Notes: a model not told the origin generated them from the sequence alone. A stretch of DNA of 64,000 nucleotides from Terribacillus halophilus (GCF_900162685.1 NZ_LT727827.1:599971-663970), one strand, 5' to 3'. Counted from the first letter of the stretch, positions 16,951-26,678 are shown. A program made the numbers and translations.

Positions 16951-17592
16951 TTAATGCAGATTAGACTGTGTTCTTTCCATCTGTTTGCTTTCGATCTTAA
17001 TAAACGTACAATGGGCGAACCACATGATAGCAAAACTCAGCATGCTTCCGGTATATAGCGGCAGAATCCCCGGAAATATCGTAACGATATAAAAGTAACT
17101 CATAAAACTTAGCAATATAAGCAACGTCATCAAAGGGGAAGAAACACCGATAACAAATGCATGCTTGATGTAATCTGCGTATTTCACATCATAATGAACA
17201 TAAACAGGAAAAATGTAGATAACAACAACCGTGCAGAGAAGCATGAGTCCTAATAACAGCCAGCTCAACAAATTTCCTATAGCGTTATTAAAAGAGGTGG
17301 ATATAAAATAATTGATTACTAGTAACGTTCCAACAAATGTTATCGCATAACCTAGCAAATTAATTTTCACGAATTCTTGTTTATAGGTAGACCAAAAATG
17401 CTGGAATATATTAAAATCGCTGTTTCCTTGAATCCACTTTCTTTCGACGGCAAACATCGCAATAGTAGCTGGAAAAAAACCTATTATAACGGCACCTAAT
17501 ATTGTGAAAAGCAGCCAAAGAATGTTTAGATATGCGAGCCGAAAAATCCACACACATATGTTGTAAAATCCACTTATCAATGGCTCCAACAA
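16951..17592 (-). CDS. YesL-like (DUF624) membrane protein
   Basis: 213 residues with five hydrophobic segments; the N-terminal motif NICVWIFRLAYLNILWLLFT and GAVIIGFFPATIAMFAVERKW are typical of DUF624/YesL. Such proteins occur next to carbohydrate ABC transporters and may help assemble or regulate them; the role is unproven. The start is one of two consecutive TTG codons at 17592 and 17589, with GGGAGGGG upstream. It lies between the binding lipoprotein gene and the isomerase gene. Confidence 0.8.
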   Translation of the reverse strand: MLEPLISGFYNICVWIFRLAYLNILWLLFTILGAVIIGFFPATIAMFAVERKWIQGNSDFNIFQHFWSTYKQEFVKINLLGYAITFVGTLLVINYFISTSFNNAIGNLLSWLLLGLMLLCTVVVIYIFPVYVHYDVKYADYIKHAFVIGVSSPLMTLLILLSFMSYFYIVTIFPGILPLYTGSMLSFAIMWFAHCTFIKIESKQMERTQSNLH

Positions 17593-17673
17593 TCTTCCCC
17601 TCCCTTTGTTGCAGCATCTAATTGTGATGCTGTACTGGTTATGTTAATAACTTGTGGATAAATATAATTGTAT

Positions 17674-17697
17674 GAGAAGGAGGTTATCCCCCTTCTC
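17674..17697 (-). terminator. Intercistronic hairpin after the binding-protein gene
   Basis: GAGAAGG (minus strand, complement of 17691-17697) and CCTTCTC (complement of 17674-17680) form a 7-bp GC-containing stem with no T-run. A hairpin here commonly protects the upstream binding-protein mRNA and lowers read-through to later genes. Confidence 0.5.
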
Positions 17698-17709
17698 CGT
17701 GCTAACACT

Positions 17710-19062
17710 TTATCTGCTCTCCAACCATTCTGTACTTTCCTTTTGTGCCTTATCCAAAGCCTCTTGTACATCTCGTTTACCTGTTAAAGCTGCCTCAATC
17801 TCGGATGTTAAAATAAACCTTGGCTGTCCAGCTGCCCAATGATAGCGAGGTGTGTACGGTGTGCTCATCGCTTCAAAGACAGGTCCCAGTAAGTCTTCAT
17901 ATTGCTTTACTTCTTCCCACTCTAGTGCTGACTTTACCGAGGGTAATACACCTGTCTCGTAAAAATATTTCTGAGCAAAATCACTTGTAGCAAATTTCAG
18001 CCATTCCCACGCCAGTTCCTTATTTTCACTAGATTTCCCAATTGCGATCGGACTCCCCGCAAACATGCCGCCGATACCATCTTCATTCTTAAACTCTTGC
18101 GCTATCGCAATCCGATCTTCTAATCCTTGCGTATGTGTTTGCTGCACCAAATTACCAGGTCCAGAGTTCAGCATAATGGCAATATTATTATCCTTGGTCA
18201 TCCACTTCTCATTACCTTGATTACTTACAATACCTTCGGGTGCGTATTGTTGAATATCGAGCATCCAGTTTAAAGCTTCAACCATTTCAGGTGAGTTAAA
18301 TTCAAACTTCACATCTTCCCAAGCAAAGCCTTCTCCCCATCTCCCGCCGATACCTTCGGCTGCGTTAAGCAGTGTAAATGCGGAGGACCAATCTCCACGG
18401 AACCAGACACCATAGTTCTGCTCACCAGTCACCGGGTTCTTGCCGGTCATTTTCGCTGATTTTTCTTTGATTTCTTCCATTGTTGGATGCTCGGAGAGGT
18501 ATTCTACTCCCCAATCATCAAATAACTTTTTATCATACGTAATGAAACGAGCATCACCTAAAAAAGGTAAGCCATACATCTCTAGCTCCTTGCTGTCAGG
18601 CCCTAATGCTTTCCAGCTGTCTACTTGCTGATCAATAAAAATATCTGTACTAAATTCACTATCTTTATCTACATAAGGCTGCAGCGGTTCTATTACGCCT
18701 TGTGCAGCAAAGTCAGCAATACCCGGCAGCTGATAGACATCGGCTTCACCAGAGGTTATCATCGCCTGCGTTTTTTCTGTATAACCGTCCCATGGCATAA
18801 TAATGAATTTAACAGTCGCGCCGGGGTGCTGTTTTTCAAATTCATCTTTTAACACATCTAATCCTTGAATCTTTTCGCCTGTGATTGGATTAGTAGAATC
18901 CTCCATGGAAAAGTCTCCAATCAATTGCACATTAACCGTTTGTCCTGCCCACTCGCCGTCTTTCTTACTGCCGCCAGGGCTGCAGCCAGTTAGAACAGTA
19001 ACGAGCAGCAACACAAAAGAAGCAGTTAAAAATATGCCTTTTTTAGATATTCTTTTCAACAT
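17710..19062 (-). CDS. Extracellular sugar-binding lipoprotein of an ABC importer
   Basis: 450 residues. A type II signal peptide ends in the lipobox LTGC with Cys 27. The rest has the fold of solute-binding family 1: GADVYQLPGIADF-like hinge, FAAQGVIEPLQPY, and a C-terminal region with KELAWEWLKFATSDFAQKY. It is the external binding component for the two permeases encoded just upstream. The ATPase is absent from the locus, so a shared MsmX-type ATPase encoded elsewhere is likely, as in B. subtilis. The ligand is probably an oligosaccharide. GGGGGAAGG precedes the ATG. Confidence 0.9.
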   Translation of the reverse strand: MLKRISKKGIFLTASFVLLLVTVLTGCSPGGSKKDGEWAGQTVNVQLIGDFSMEDSTNPITGEKIQGLDVLKDEFEKQHPGATVKFIIMPWDGYTEKTQAMITSGEADVYQLPGIADFAAQGVIEPLQPYVDKDSEFSTDIFIDQQVDSWKALGPDSKELEMYGLPFLGDARFITYDKKLFDDWGVEYLSEHPTMEEIKEKSAKMTGKNPVTGEQNYGVWFRGDWSSAFTLLNAAEGIGGRWGEGFAWEDVKFEFNSPEMVEALNWMLDIQQYAPEGIVSNQGNEKWMTKDNNIAIMLNSGPGNLVQQTHTQGLEDRIAIAQEFKNEDGIGGMFAGSPIAIGKSSENKELAWEWLKFATSDFAQKYFYETGVLPSVKSALEWEEVKQYEDLLGPVFEAMSTPYTPRYHWAAGQPRFILTSEIEAALTGKRDVQEALDKAQKESTEWLESR

Positions 19063-19107
19063 GTTCCTTCCCCCTATTTCATTCTAAAGTAGCAGTACTT
19101 AGATAAC

Positions 19108-19950
19108 TTACTCACCCTTCACCCCGCTGAGCGCGATACTTTGGATAATATATCTTTGCAAAAACAAGTACAGGACAATAATCGGAAGCACACTCACTGT
19201 TGCCAGTGCCATTGTTAAGCCTCCCAGACTGGTACCATTCTCCAAGGAGAAGCTAGCTAGATACAACGGTACTGTGTGTAACTCTTGATTACTCAAAACG
19301 ACTAATGGCCATAAGAAGTCATTCCAACTTCCGATAAAAGATAAAATAACCATCGTCGCAGCAATAGGACCAGCTAACGGAGCATAAACTTGAAAGAATA
19401 TCTTAAATTCACCGGCTCCATCAATTTGTGCCGCTTCTCTTATCGTGTCAGGCAACTGATCGAAAAACTGTTTACAAAGGAAAATCAGCATCCCATTAAT
19501 AATGGACGGCAAAATTAACGGCCAGAAAGTATTCAGCAAATCTACGCTATTAAATAGTTTGTATAGTGGAATTAATCGAGGCTCCATTGGAATCATTAAT
19601 GTACAGAGAACAATCACAAACAATAATCTTTTCCCTTTAAATTTTCCCTTTGAAAATGCGTAACCTGCCAAAAGAGCAGACGATACAGCCAAGATCACCG
19701 AGGTAACCGTGACAAAAGCCGAATTAAGATAGGATTGTATGAGTCTTCCATTCTCAAAAACAATACTAAAGTTAAATCCTGATGCATCGTCAGGGAACAG
19801 ACGCGGCGGAAATGGCATGGCTATATTCGCGCTTCGGTCAAACCCTACACTAATCATCCACACGAATGGCGCCATGAGCAGTATTCCAAAGACGAGCAGA
19901 ATGAAGAATTTAAGGTAACCCCCTATTTTTTCTGCCTTTTTATAGGACAT
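19108..19950 (-). CDS. Carbohydrate ABC permease, MalG type
   Basis: 280 residues with six membrane helices. The EAA loop REAAQIDGAGEFKIFFQVY at about 190 contacts the ATPase. The C-terminal RYIIQSIALSGVKGE is typical of MalG-type subunits. It follows the MalF-type gene by 18 bp and precedes the binding-protein gene. GGGAGGAG stands before the ATG. Confidence 0.93.
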   Translation of the reverse strand: MSYKKAEKIGGYLKFFILLVFGILLMAPFVWMISVGFDRSANIAMPFPPRLFPDDASGFNFSIVFENGRLIQSYLNSAFVTVTSVILAVSSALLAGYAFSKGKFKGKRLLFVIVLCTLMIPMEPRLIPLYKLFNSVDLLNTFWPLILPSIINGMLIFLCKQFFDQLPDTIREAAQIDGAGEFKIFFQVYAPLAGPIAATMVILSFIGSWNDFLWPLVVLSNQELHTVPLYLASFSLENGTSLGGLTMALATVSVLPIIVLYLFLQRYIIQSIALSGVKGE

Positions 19951-19968
19951 GGTTTCTCCTCCCTTCTA

Positions 19969-20901
19969 TTAAAGCTTCATTTTTGATACTTTTAAGTTTA
20001 TTAAGGTAAAGACGAGGATGATAATGAACATAATATACGTAGCTGCTGAAGCAATACCGAATTCAAATCCGGTAAAGCCACGTTCGTAAATAAAAGCTCC
20101 CATTGTTTGAATGGATCTCGCAGGACTTCCGCTTGGCCCGCCTAACACATACACTTCATTAAATCGCTGCAATGCGCCAATCCAACCTGTGATTAACAAG
20201 AACGCAAATGTTCCTCCCATGTTAGGAATGGTAATAAACAGCCATTGCTGAAAACTGCTGGCACCATCAATTTTGGCTGCTTCATACATCTCTGGTGATA
20301 TCGCCTGCAAGTTTGCGAGACAAATGATAATGATAAAACCTATCCAATGCCAGACAGCTAACAAAATCACAGCCCACTTGGAACTAGATGGATCAGATAA
20401 CCACTGTGATGTTGGCAGTCCCACGGCTTCTAGGGCATAGTTGACGATTCCCATTTCAGGATGCAGTACAAATGCGAAGATCATTGCGGCAGCGACGATA
20501 GACGTTACATTCGGCAAAAAGTAGATGACTTTGAAAAAGTTTTTTCCTTTTGGAGTGGTATTGATTAACGAAGCAAAGATAAAACCTAGCGGGATAGCAA
20601 TCGCGATTTGAAAGATTCCTATATAGAACGTGTTCCAAACTGAATTCCAAAATGGCTGCGACGTTAATACCGTTTGAAAGTTTTGCAGACCAATAAACTT
20701 CTCAATCGTTCCATTTGATTGATAAAAACTTAACCGAAAGGATTCAAAAATTGGGTACACCAAGAATAATAATATTCCTAGAAAACTTGGTATCAGAAAA
20801 AGATACCAAGTGACTTGCACTTTTCTTTTTCTCTGCTTATGTGACCCAACCGGAACTTGCTTATCCGGTTGGGCGATGACCTTCAAGTGGTCCTTTGCCA
20901 T
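19969..20901 (-). CDS. Carbohydrate ABC permease, MalF type
   Basis: 310 residues from ATG 20901, which has AAGGAGAG just upstream; an upstream in-frame start would run through the cre site and is unlikely. Six membrane helices follow a basic N-terminal tail (KQRKRKVQ). The EAA loop is YEAAKIDGASSFQQWLFI. It is the first gene after the cre site and probably the head of the importer transcript. Confidence 0.92.
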   Translation of the reverse strand: MAKDHLKVIAQPDKQVPVGSHKQRKRKVQVTWYLFLIPSFLGILLFLVYPIFESFRLSFYQSNGTIEKFIGLQNFQTVLTSQPFWNSVWNTFYIGIFQIAIAIPLGFIFASLINTTPKGKNFFKVIYFLPNVTSIVAAAMIFAFVLHPEMGIVNYALEAVGLPTSQWLSDPSSSKWAVILLAVWHWIGFIIIICLANLQAISPEMYEAAKIDGASSFQQWLFITIPNMGGTFAFLLITGWIGALQRFNEVYVLGGPSGSPARSIQTMGAFIYERGFTGFEFGIASAATYIMFIIILVFTLINLKVSKMKL

Positions 20902-20936
20902 GTTGCTCTCCTTTCCAAAAGCAGTTATCACAACTA

Positions 20937-20950
20937 TGATAACGCTTTCA
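20937..20950 (-). promoter_or_regulatory. cre site (CcpA) upstream of the sugar importer
   Basis: The minus strand reads TGAAAGCGTTATCA, a full match to the consensus TGWAANCGNTNWCA. It overlaps an inverted repeat GTTATCA-6-TGATAAC (20924-20943) and lies 36 bp before the MalF-type start. Catabolite repression of the importer is expected. Confidence 0.8.
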
Positions 20951-21056
20951 TAAAAGTGTTCACGCAAGCACTCTAATAGATACTCTCATGTGTTTTGCAG
21001 CACTAGAGCTCTGCCGCCAAGCTTCTCAGCGAGGTTGCGCAAAAGCTTCGGATTAT

Positions 21057-22193
21057 TTATAAAGCTTTATCAATCGATATAAACTGTCCAGACCAAGCTT
21101 TTTTCGATGTCCATTCTTCTTCTCCTTGCCAGAAGTGGTCAGTTGGCGACAATCCTAGCGGAAGAAAAACCGCAGCACACATATATAGACTTCCAGTTGA
21201 TATATATCCTTCGCCCAAGTTTGGCTGATGACCGCATAAGCCAATCTTTAGCCAGCCCGCATCATCAAATGTCCCTGGCATCTCAACTATTTTTCGGATA
21301 ACAGCTGTTAATGCACACCGCACTTGTGCAGGCTGAAGACTAGCATCCAATTTATGCTGCAAAGCCATTTGTGCTAAGCTGTGAAATACGCCAAATCGAT
21401 AGACAATAGACCGCCCGACTACAGGATACGTACCTTCTGGTGATATACTTCTTTCTAAAATGACGGCATATCTCATCGATCTTTTGTTTATGTCTTCTTT
21501 CAGCTTTAACCAATCTGCAGATAGAGGCGCCATATGGTCTGTAATATCTACGAGCATTGGATGAATAACAAAACTATTGTAATAATCAGTATGAAGCTCT
21601 ATCCCGTCTTTATAGATACCGTCCCCTGCATACCATTGCTCATGCTGCTTTAATGCAAAGTCAATTCGCATTGGATCCCAGTCTTCTACACCCAGTAAAT
21701 ATAAAGCCGTTTCAGTCATCGCTGCGAACAATAGCCAATTGTTGAAAACTGGTTTCCTAGTACGTGTTTGCTTGAATGCTTTTATCACATTTTGTTTTGT
21801 ATTTAAATCTAATTTTCCTATCAATTCATTCGGGGCACGCATTAATGCTTGTGCAAAATAGGCTGTATCCACAATCGGCTGCAGGCCGTCAGAAAAATTC
21901 ATATAATCTGGTGAGGAAGGATCTGTTGCTTCTTTAATTCCCGTTCTGATTAATTCTGCGTAATGCTTTCTTAATAATCCTTCTTTTCCATCACGTGGCC
22001 CATTCTCAATCCAAGGTGCCATCCCGCTTATCAATCTCGCAAACGCTTCCAAATGACTGTAATTCTTTCTGTCATCTAATCCTTCTACTGGCATGAGCTG
22101 CTTTAATTGTTGATTTGCTAAAGAAGTAAGAACAGGATTTGCGATTTTATCCATCGTTTTCAACCAATATTCTCGATCATTTTGTCTTAACAT
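21057..22193 (-). CDS. DUF2264 family protein, putative glycan-active enzyme
   Basis: 378 residues with no signal peptide, so cytoplasmic. The DUF2264 pattern is seen in LEAFARLISGMAPWIENG, NWLLFAAMTETALY, YKDGIELHTDYYNSFVIHPM and GRSIVYRFGVFHSLAQM, with the aromatic-rich look of an alpha/alpha-barrel. The family clusters with polysaccharide-use genes; a glycosidase or lyase-like role on imported oligosaccharides is inferred. It is first in the gene run and may have its own promoter, since the cre and a further promoter region lie after it. Confidence 0.75.
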   Translation of the reverse strand: MLRQNDREYWLKTMDKIANPVLTSLANQQLKQLMPVEGLDDRKNYSHLEAFARLISGMAPWIENGPRDGKEGLLRKHYAELIRTGIKEATDPSSPDYMNFSDGLQPIVDTAYFAQALMRAPNELIGKLDLNTKQNVIKAFKQTRTRKPVFNNWLLFAAMTETALYLLGVEDWDPMRIDFALKQHEQWYAGDGIYKDGIELHTDYYNSFVIHPMLVDITDHMAPLSADWLKLKEDINKRSMRYAVILERSISPEGTYPVVGRSIVYRFGVFHSLAQMALQHKLDASLQPAQVRCALTAVIRKIVEMPGTFDDAGWLKIGLCGHQPNLGEGYISTGSLYMCAAVFLPLGLSPTDHFWQGEEEWTSKKAWSGQFISIDKAL

Positions 22194-22554
22194 TGATTCA
22201 CCCCATTAGTTTCATTCAGTTGTCACCACGTAGCTCTGTATCAGATCTTCTTGCGCCTTGCCCAGCTTCGTAAACAAATTATAACGTGGAGTAGAAATGA
22301 AAAGTTGCGCTGCAATACTCAAAAATATCGTTGTATGGTTCAGCTGCCTGCTGAAAAGGATAAGTTTTTCAACCTCAAACGTACACACTAAGCCTCTGCA
22401 TTTCTGAATATTAAATTAATAGTTTAGAAAGATGTATATATAAGAAGCAAAGTCATAATTTTAATAACTAAAACAAAAAAGCACGAAGCTTCCTTACTAT
22501 ACAAGTAAGCAAGTAATAGAAGAGACATGGTGATTATTTATGGAGGGGTAGGCA
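22194..22554. other. Divergent promoter region of AraC and the sugar operon
   Basis: 361 bp between divergent genes. A minus-strand TATAAT is present near 22277 (AACAAATTATAACG on the plus strand) as a possible -10 for the DUF2264 gene. AraC half-sites could not be defined by eye. No coding sequence seen. Confidence 0.4.
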
Positions 22555-23427
22555 TTGAATAAGTTATTCGAACAAATCGACCTCAAGCCATTTGATTGGG
22601 TTTATCGGAGAGTTTCTGTGCGTGATTTTCAAGGCTTTTACCATTGGCATCAAGGGTGTGAGCTATTGTTTGTTTATCGAGGAAAAGGGCGGGTGATTGT
22701 AAACCAGCAGACATACGAAATTAAGAAAGGAATGCTTTTCTTTTTTCAACCCTTTCAATTACATCGGGTGTATGTGGAAGTATCACCGGATACGCCTTAT
22801 GAACGCAGCATTATGCACTTTGATCCACTAACTCTAGGTAAAAATCTGCACTTATTCCCAGGTATTCAAGTCCTGTTTAATCAACTGCAAAATAATGTGA
22901 ATGACCTTCAAGCATTTAATTTAGATAACTATTTTCAATATATAAGCGAGGTATGTGAGGTATTTAATAATTCGTTACAAACCAGCAGCTGGGAGGAACA
23001 TAGCCAGCTGCTTCTTCTGCAGCTACTCACATGTATCCGGTTAAACTATAGCGAAGTGCAACAAGATTCTTTTAATAAAAACTTTCGTGCACCTTACTAT
23101 TCCGAACGAATTATGAAGTGGATGGAGGATCATTATACGGAGCCGTTCGATTTAGGAAGGTTAGCAGATGAACTTCATTTATCAAAAGGTTATGTCTCCA
23201 AGATCTTCAAACGCGAAACAGGCAGTAACTTAACAGGATACATTACGATACGGAGAATCAAACAAGCTTGTCAGTTGCTCCAGCTGACCCACAAACCAAT
23301 CGAATTAATTGGCGAAAGTGTTGGGTTTGGGAGCACCTCCCATTTCATCCAGATGTTTAAAAAGATAATTGGTACTACACCGCTCCAATTTAGACTGTCA
23401 CAACAAATGCAGCATAAGAAGAAATAA
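22555..23427 (+). CDS. AraC-family transcription regulator
   Basis: 290 residues. An N-terminal cupin-like sensor domain (FYHWHQGCELLFVYRGKGRV, LHRVYV) spans about 1-150. Two helix-turn-helix motifs at about 190-285 follow (DLGRLADELHLSKGYVSKIF and IELIGESVGFGSTSHFIQMF). It is divergent from the sugar operon and is most likely its activator, sensing a sugar directly or through its cupin domain. The start is TTG with GGAGGGG six bases upstream. Confidence 0.9.
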   Translation: MNKLFEQIDLKPFDWVYRRVSVRDFQGFYHWHQGCELLFVYRGKGRVIVNQQTYEIKKGMLFFFQPFQLHRVYVEVSPDTPYERSIMHFDPLTLGKNLHLFPGIQVLFNQLQNNVNDLQAFNLDNYFQYISEVCEVFNNSLQTSSWEEHSQLLLLQLLTCIRLNYSEVQQDSFNKNFRAPYYSERIMKWMEDHYTEPFDLGRLADELHLSKGYVSKIFKRETGSNLTGYITIRRIKQACQLLQLTHKPIELIGESVGFGSTSHFIQMFKKIIGTTPLQFRLSQQMQHKKK

Positions 23428-23440
23428 ATACTAACTGACA

Positions 23441-23476
23441 CAAAAAGGAACTAACATAATCAGTTCCTTTTTTGTC
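23441..23476 (+). terminator. Terminator of the araC-type gene
   Basis: AAAGGAACT and AGTTCCTTT form a 9-bp stem followed by TTTTTGTC on the plus strand, with a matching A-run on the other side, so it can act in both directions. Confidence 0.82.
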
Positions 23477-23535
23477 TTCTTTAGCGCTCCCGTACCCCTC
23501 ACTTACAGGATATGACCGAAGCACTTGTCACATTG

Positions 23536-24657
23536 TCAGGCCTCCGCTACTAAACGTTCGGTTTTACCAGCCACCCGATAATAATTTTCCCCCGCGGGCT
23601 TCTCTTGAACAACAACTTGTCCCGAAGGCAGGTGCATGTACGGCGCAGCTTCCCTTTTCTCCGTGAATTGGAACTGTCGTTTTACACTGAGTTCCTTGCG
23701 TTGATGCACGAGATTGGCTAAATCTTCTACGATGGCACTGGCAGTTGGCAGCGCACCAGCACCTGGCCCTTGCAGTTTCAGTTTTCCGACAAGATTACCC
23801 TCGATACAAACAGCATTATCTACTCCATCTACACTGTAAAGCGGGTGCGCAGCTGATAATACAACCGGCTCCACGTATACTGTCACTTCTCCCCCCGTAT
23901 TTTCGAGCGTCGCGACGTGTTTGATTTTCCACCCTTGTTCTGCAGCTTTGTGAATATCCTGGAAGGAAACGGAACGGATACCCTTGCGCGTCACTTTTTC
24001 CCAATCTGGCTGTGCTTCAAATAATAGATCACTTAGGACCATCAATTTATAAAATGCATCCCATCCATCTACATCATTCGCAGGATCAGCTTCTGCAAAG
24101 CCTGCTTCTTGCGCTAGCTGTAATGCCTCTTCAAATGGGATATTTTTATCAGACATTTCGCTCAAGATAAAATTTGACGTCCCATTCAAAATGGCCTCCA
24201 CTTTAACAACATGGTTAATATGCAGCAGTTGTTTTAATGTGCCAATAACTGGTACACCGCCCGCTACCGCAGCTTCATATTCAAGACGCACACCTTTTTC
24301 TTTCGCTAACTCCTTTAGATCTGCGCCTTTGGAAGCGATCATTTCCTTATTGGCAGTGATGATATGACAGCCGGAGGATATTGCCTTCTTTAAATAGCTG
24401 TACGCAGGCTCGATGCCGACACTGGCTTCGATAATAATATCCAGATCTGTTATTGCAAAGAACTCCTCTACATTATCTGTAAGCAGGGTATCTTTCACTT
24501 GCTGTTCATACTTTTGTTTATCCCGTACTAATACGCCTGCCACTTGCACTTCCTTACCGAATACTGTCTGCAGATTCTCCTGATGAGAGCGAATTGTTCT
24601 GCCCACCGCACTTCCAACTGTGCCGTATCCTATTAATCCAACCTTTACTGCTGTCAT
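23536..24657 (-). CDS. hom: Homoserine dehydrogenase lacking the ACT domain
   Basis: 373 residues. NAD(P)-binding loop GYGTVGSAVG, the catalytic segment TANKEMIASKG, and the substrate-site block LNGTSNFILSEM through AEADPANDVDGWDAFYKLM are all intact. It converts aspartate semialdehyde to homoserine for methionine and threonine. Usual Bacillus Hom proteins are about 430 residues with a C-terminal ACT domain for feedback control; this one ends after about 370 with none. It stands alone behind an S-box riboswitch, so control by SAM at the RNA level replaces allostery and dedicates it to methionine. The last point is inference. Confidence 0.9.
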   Translation of the reverse strand: MTAVKVGLIGYGTVGSAVGRTIRSHQENLQTVFGKEVQVAGVLVRDKQKYEQQVKDTLLTDNVEEFFAITDLDIIIEASVGIEPAYSYLKKAISSGCHIITANKEMIASKGADLKELAKEKGVRLEYEAAVAGGVPVIGTLKQLLHINHVVKVEAILNGTSNFILSEMSDKNIPFEEALQLAQEAGFAEADPANDVDGWDAFYKLMVLSDLLFEAQPDWEKVTRKGIRSVSFQDIHKAAEQGWKIKHVATLENTGGEVTVYVEPVVLSAAHPLYSVDGVDNAVCIEGNLVGKLKLQGPGAGALPTASAIVEDLANLVHQRKELSVKRQFQFTEKREAAPYMHLPSGQVVVQEKPAGENYYRVAGKTERLVAEA

Positions 24658-24686
24658 TATTTTGCCTCCTCAGTTGATTTTCTATA

Positions 24687-24832
24687 TAAAAAAAAGCCTC
24701 CCTGAGAGGACAGGGAGACGAAGGATCCGTACTGTGTCTTCTCATCTACAGGAATTAGCACCTTTACAAGTCATATAAACTTGCAGGTTGCCGGGCATCG
24801 TCGGGCCAGTCCCTCCGCCGCTCTTGATAAGA
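24687..24832 (-). ncRNA. SAM-I (S-box) riboswitch with terminator
   Basis: On the minus strand the leader starts with CTTATCAAGAG, continues with GGAGGGACTGGCCC, GATGCCCGGCAACC and GGTGCTAATTCC, the conserved core of the S-box aptamer. It ends with a terminator (CTCCCTG, loop TCCTCT, CAGGGAG, then eight T). SAM binding should stop transcription before hom. Confidence 0.95.
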
Positions 24833-24903
24833 AATTTGTATTTGTTTGTTATGGAGAATATTAACATTGCATATATGACAAGTCAACAGAAAATTCCAAT
24901 ATA

Positions 24904-25911
24904 TTACCCGACAAGACTGTCATAAAGAGAGCGTGCTCGATTGATATCGTCTACGCCGTGAATAATTGCCCGTCCGTCAGCAAACAGCACAATTCGATGC
25001 CCTCTGTGATGAAATGCGAGTAAATATTCATTTGCTGTTACGTGTTCCACTGCAGAAACCCATTGTTCAGATAAAGCTGTCAAATCAAGTGATTTCTTCG
25101 ATCCCGGTCGGATGTGAACAGCTTCTCTGCCACAGAGCACATCAAGTTTCGTATGCGAGCCGCCATTTAAGTACGGACGCTCAGCATCGGTACTGCAGCT
25201 TAGGCAGTTTGGATCTTGAAGACGTTGCACGTTCACTGTTGTATAATCTCCCGTCCATATATCAAATGCGCGCAGCTCAGGTGCTACTTCCTGACGGCAT
25301 AAAATCCTTAATGCCTGGGTCACTTGCATTGCTGCCACCCATTGCACAATTGGGCTGATAATACCGGCTGTATCACATGTTTCACTTTGCTGCGGAAGCT
25401 GTTCGAGAAGGCAATGCAAACATGGTGCATCTTTTGAAAAAACCGGATAAGTTACCCCATAGCCGCCAACGCAAGCGCCATAAATATATGGTATACCATG
25501 CTTAGTAGCAGCATCGTTAACGATTAAACGTGTTTCAAAATTATCTGTCGCATCTAAGATCACATGAGCTCCCTCTACCAGCCCTTCAATATTATGATGA
25601 TCGATATTTTCAATCACTGCATGCAGCTTTACGTGCTGATTGATTGCTTGCAATCGCTCCGCTGCTGCTAGCGCTTTTGGCAAATAAGCAGCAGCATCTT
25701 CTTCGGTGTACAGCTGCTGACGCTGCAGATTGTGCAGCTCCACATAATCCCGATCGATAAGTACGAGCTCCCCGATTCCCGCGCGCACAAGCATCTCTGC
25801 AGAGGCAGATCCTAAAGCACCCATTCCGATTAAGACAATTTTACTATCTTCTACCTGCATCTGGCCTTCTTTACCGATAAACAGCTCCTGTTTACGATAA
25901 CGATCCTGCAT
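24904..25911 (-). CDS. thiF: ThiF, ThiS adenylyltransferase
   Basis: 335 residues. The nucleotide loop GMGALGSASAEML is at about 29-41, and the ATP-binding Asp is in VLIDRDYVELHNLQRQ. Zinc cysteines occur as CLHC and CLSC. The Rossmann-type E1 domain ends near 250, and the extra 85 residues resemble the C-terminal extension of MoeB/ThiF proteins. It activates the ThiS C terminus for sulfur transfer in thiazole synthesis. The ATG overlaps the thiG stop (TAATG), so translation is coupled. It is the last gene of the TPP-controlled operon. Confidence 0.93.
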   Translation of the reverse strand: MQDRYRKQELFIGKEGQMQVEDSKIVLIGMGALGSASAEMLVRAGIGELVLIDRDYVELHNLQRQQLYTEEDAAAYLPKALAAAERLQAINQHVKLHAVIENIDHHNIEGLVEGAHVILDATDNFETRLIVNDAATKHGIPYIYGACVGGYGVTYPVFSKDAPCLHCLLEQLPQQSETCDTAGIISPIVQWVAAMQVTQALRILCRQEVAPELRAFDIWTGDYTTVNVQRLQDPNCLSCSTDAERPYLNGGSHTKLDVLCGREAVHIRPGSKKSLDLTALSEQWVSAVEHVTANEYLLAFHHRGHRIVLFADGRAIIHGVDDINRARSLYDSLVG

Positions 25912-26675
25912 TAAGTAAACAACCCTTCACCCGGACTGCTGGCTTCCGCGTAATTTTTCTCTGGAATTCTTCCTGCTTCAAATCCTAATCTGCCAGCTTC
26001 AATCGCTAGTTTCATAGCATGCGCCATCCGTACAGGATCGGCAGCTCCAGAGACCGCTGTATTTAACAGCACACCGTCAGCTCCAAGCTCCATCGCATAT
26101 GCTGCATCCTTCGGTGAACCAATGCCAGCATCAACAATGACGGGTACATTGCTTTGTTCAATAATGACGCGTAAGTTGAAAGGATTTATGATTCCTTTTC
26201 CTGAACCGATAGGTGATGCTCCCGGCATGATAGCGTGCACGCCCAAGTCTACGAGACGCTTGGCTAATACAACATCATCTGACGTGTAAGGCAAGACAAT
26301 GAATCCTTCTTCTAACAGCATTTCTGTTGCACGTAATGTTTCAACTGGGTCTGGAAGCAATGTCTTATTACAGCCAATCACTTCTACTTTCACCATGTCG
26401 CATAAACCAGAAGCTTTAGCTAGCTTGGCAATACGGACAGCCTCTTCTGCTGTCTTTGCACCCGCTGTATTTGGCAGCAATGTATACCGATTCAAATCCA
26501 GCTGTTCAAGGAGATTCGGCTGCGATGCCTCAAAAATATCCATCCTTCGTACTGCGAATGTAAGTATTTCTGCATCCGATATATTTACTGCTTCCTTTTG
26601 CTCTTCAAAAGACGGGTACTTGCCTGTTCCCAATAGCAAGCGGGATGTAAATGACTTATCTGCAATTTGTAACAT
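25911..26675 (-). CDS. thiG: ThiG, thiazole synthase
   Basis: 254 residues. The Schiff-base lysine lies in MVKVEVIGC at about 96, and the phosphate-binding end is [28 protein letters not shown]. It condenses deoxyxylulose phosphate, dehydroglycine and ThiS thiocarboxylate to thiazole phosphate. It follows thiS by three bases and overlaps thiF. Full length for the family. Confidence 0.96.
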   Translation of the reverse strand: MLQIADKSFTSRLLLGTGKYPSFEEQKEAVNISDAEILTFAVRRMDIFEASQPNLLEQLDLNRYTLLPNTAGAKTAEEAVRIAKLAKASGLCDMVKVEVIGCNKTLLPDPVETLRATEMLLEEGFIVLPYTSDDVVLAKRLVDLGVHAIMPGASPIGSGKGIINPFNLRVIIEQSNVPVIVDAGIGSPKDAAYAMELGADGVLLNTAVSGAADPVRMAHAMKLAIEAGRLGFEAGRIPEKNYAEASSPGEGLFT

Positions 26676-26678
26676 GTT

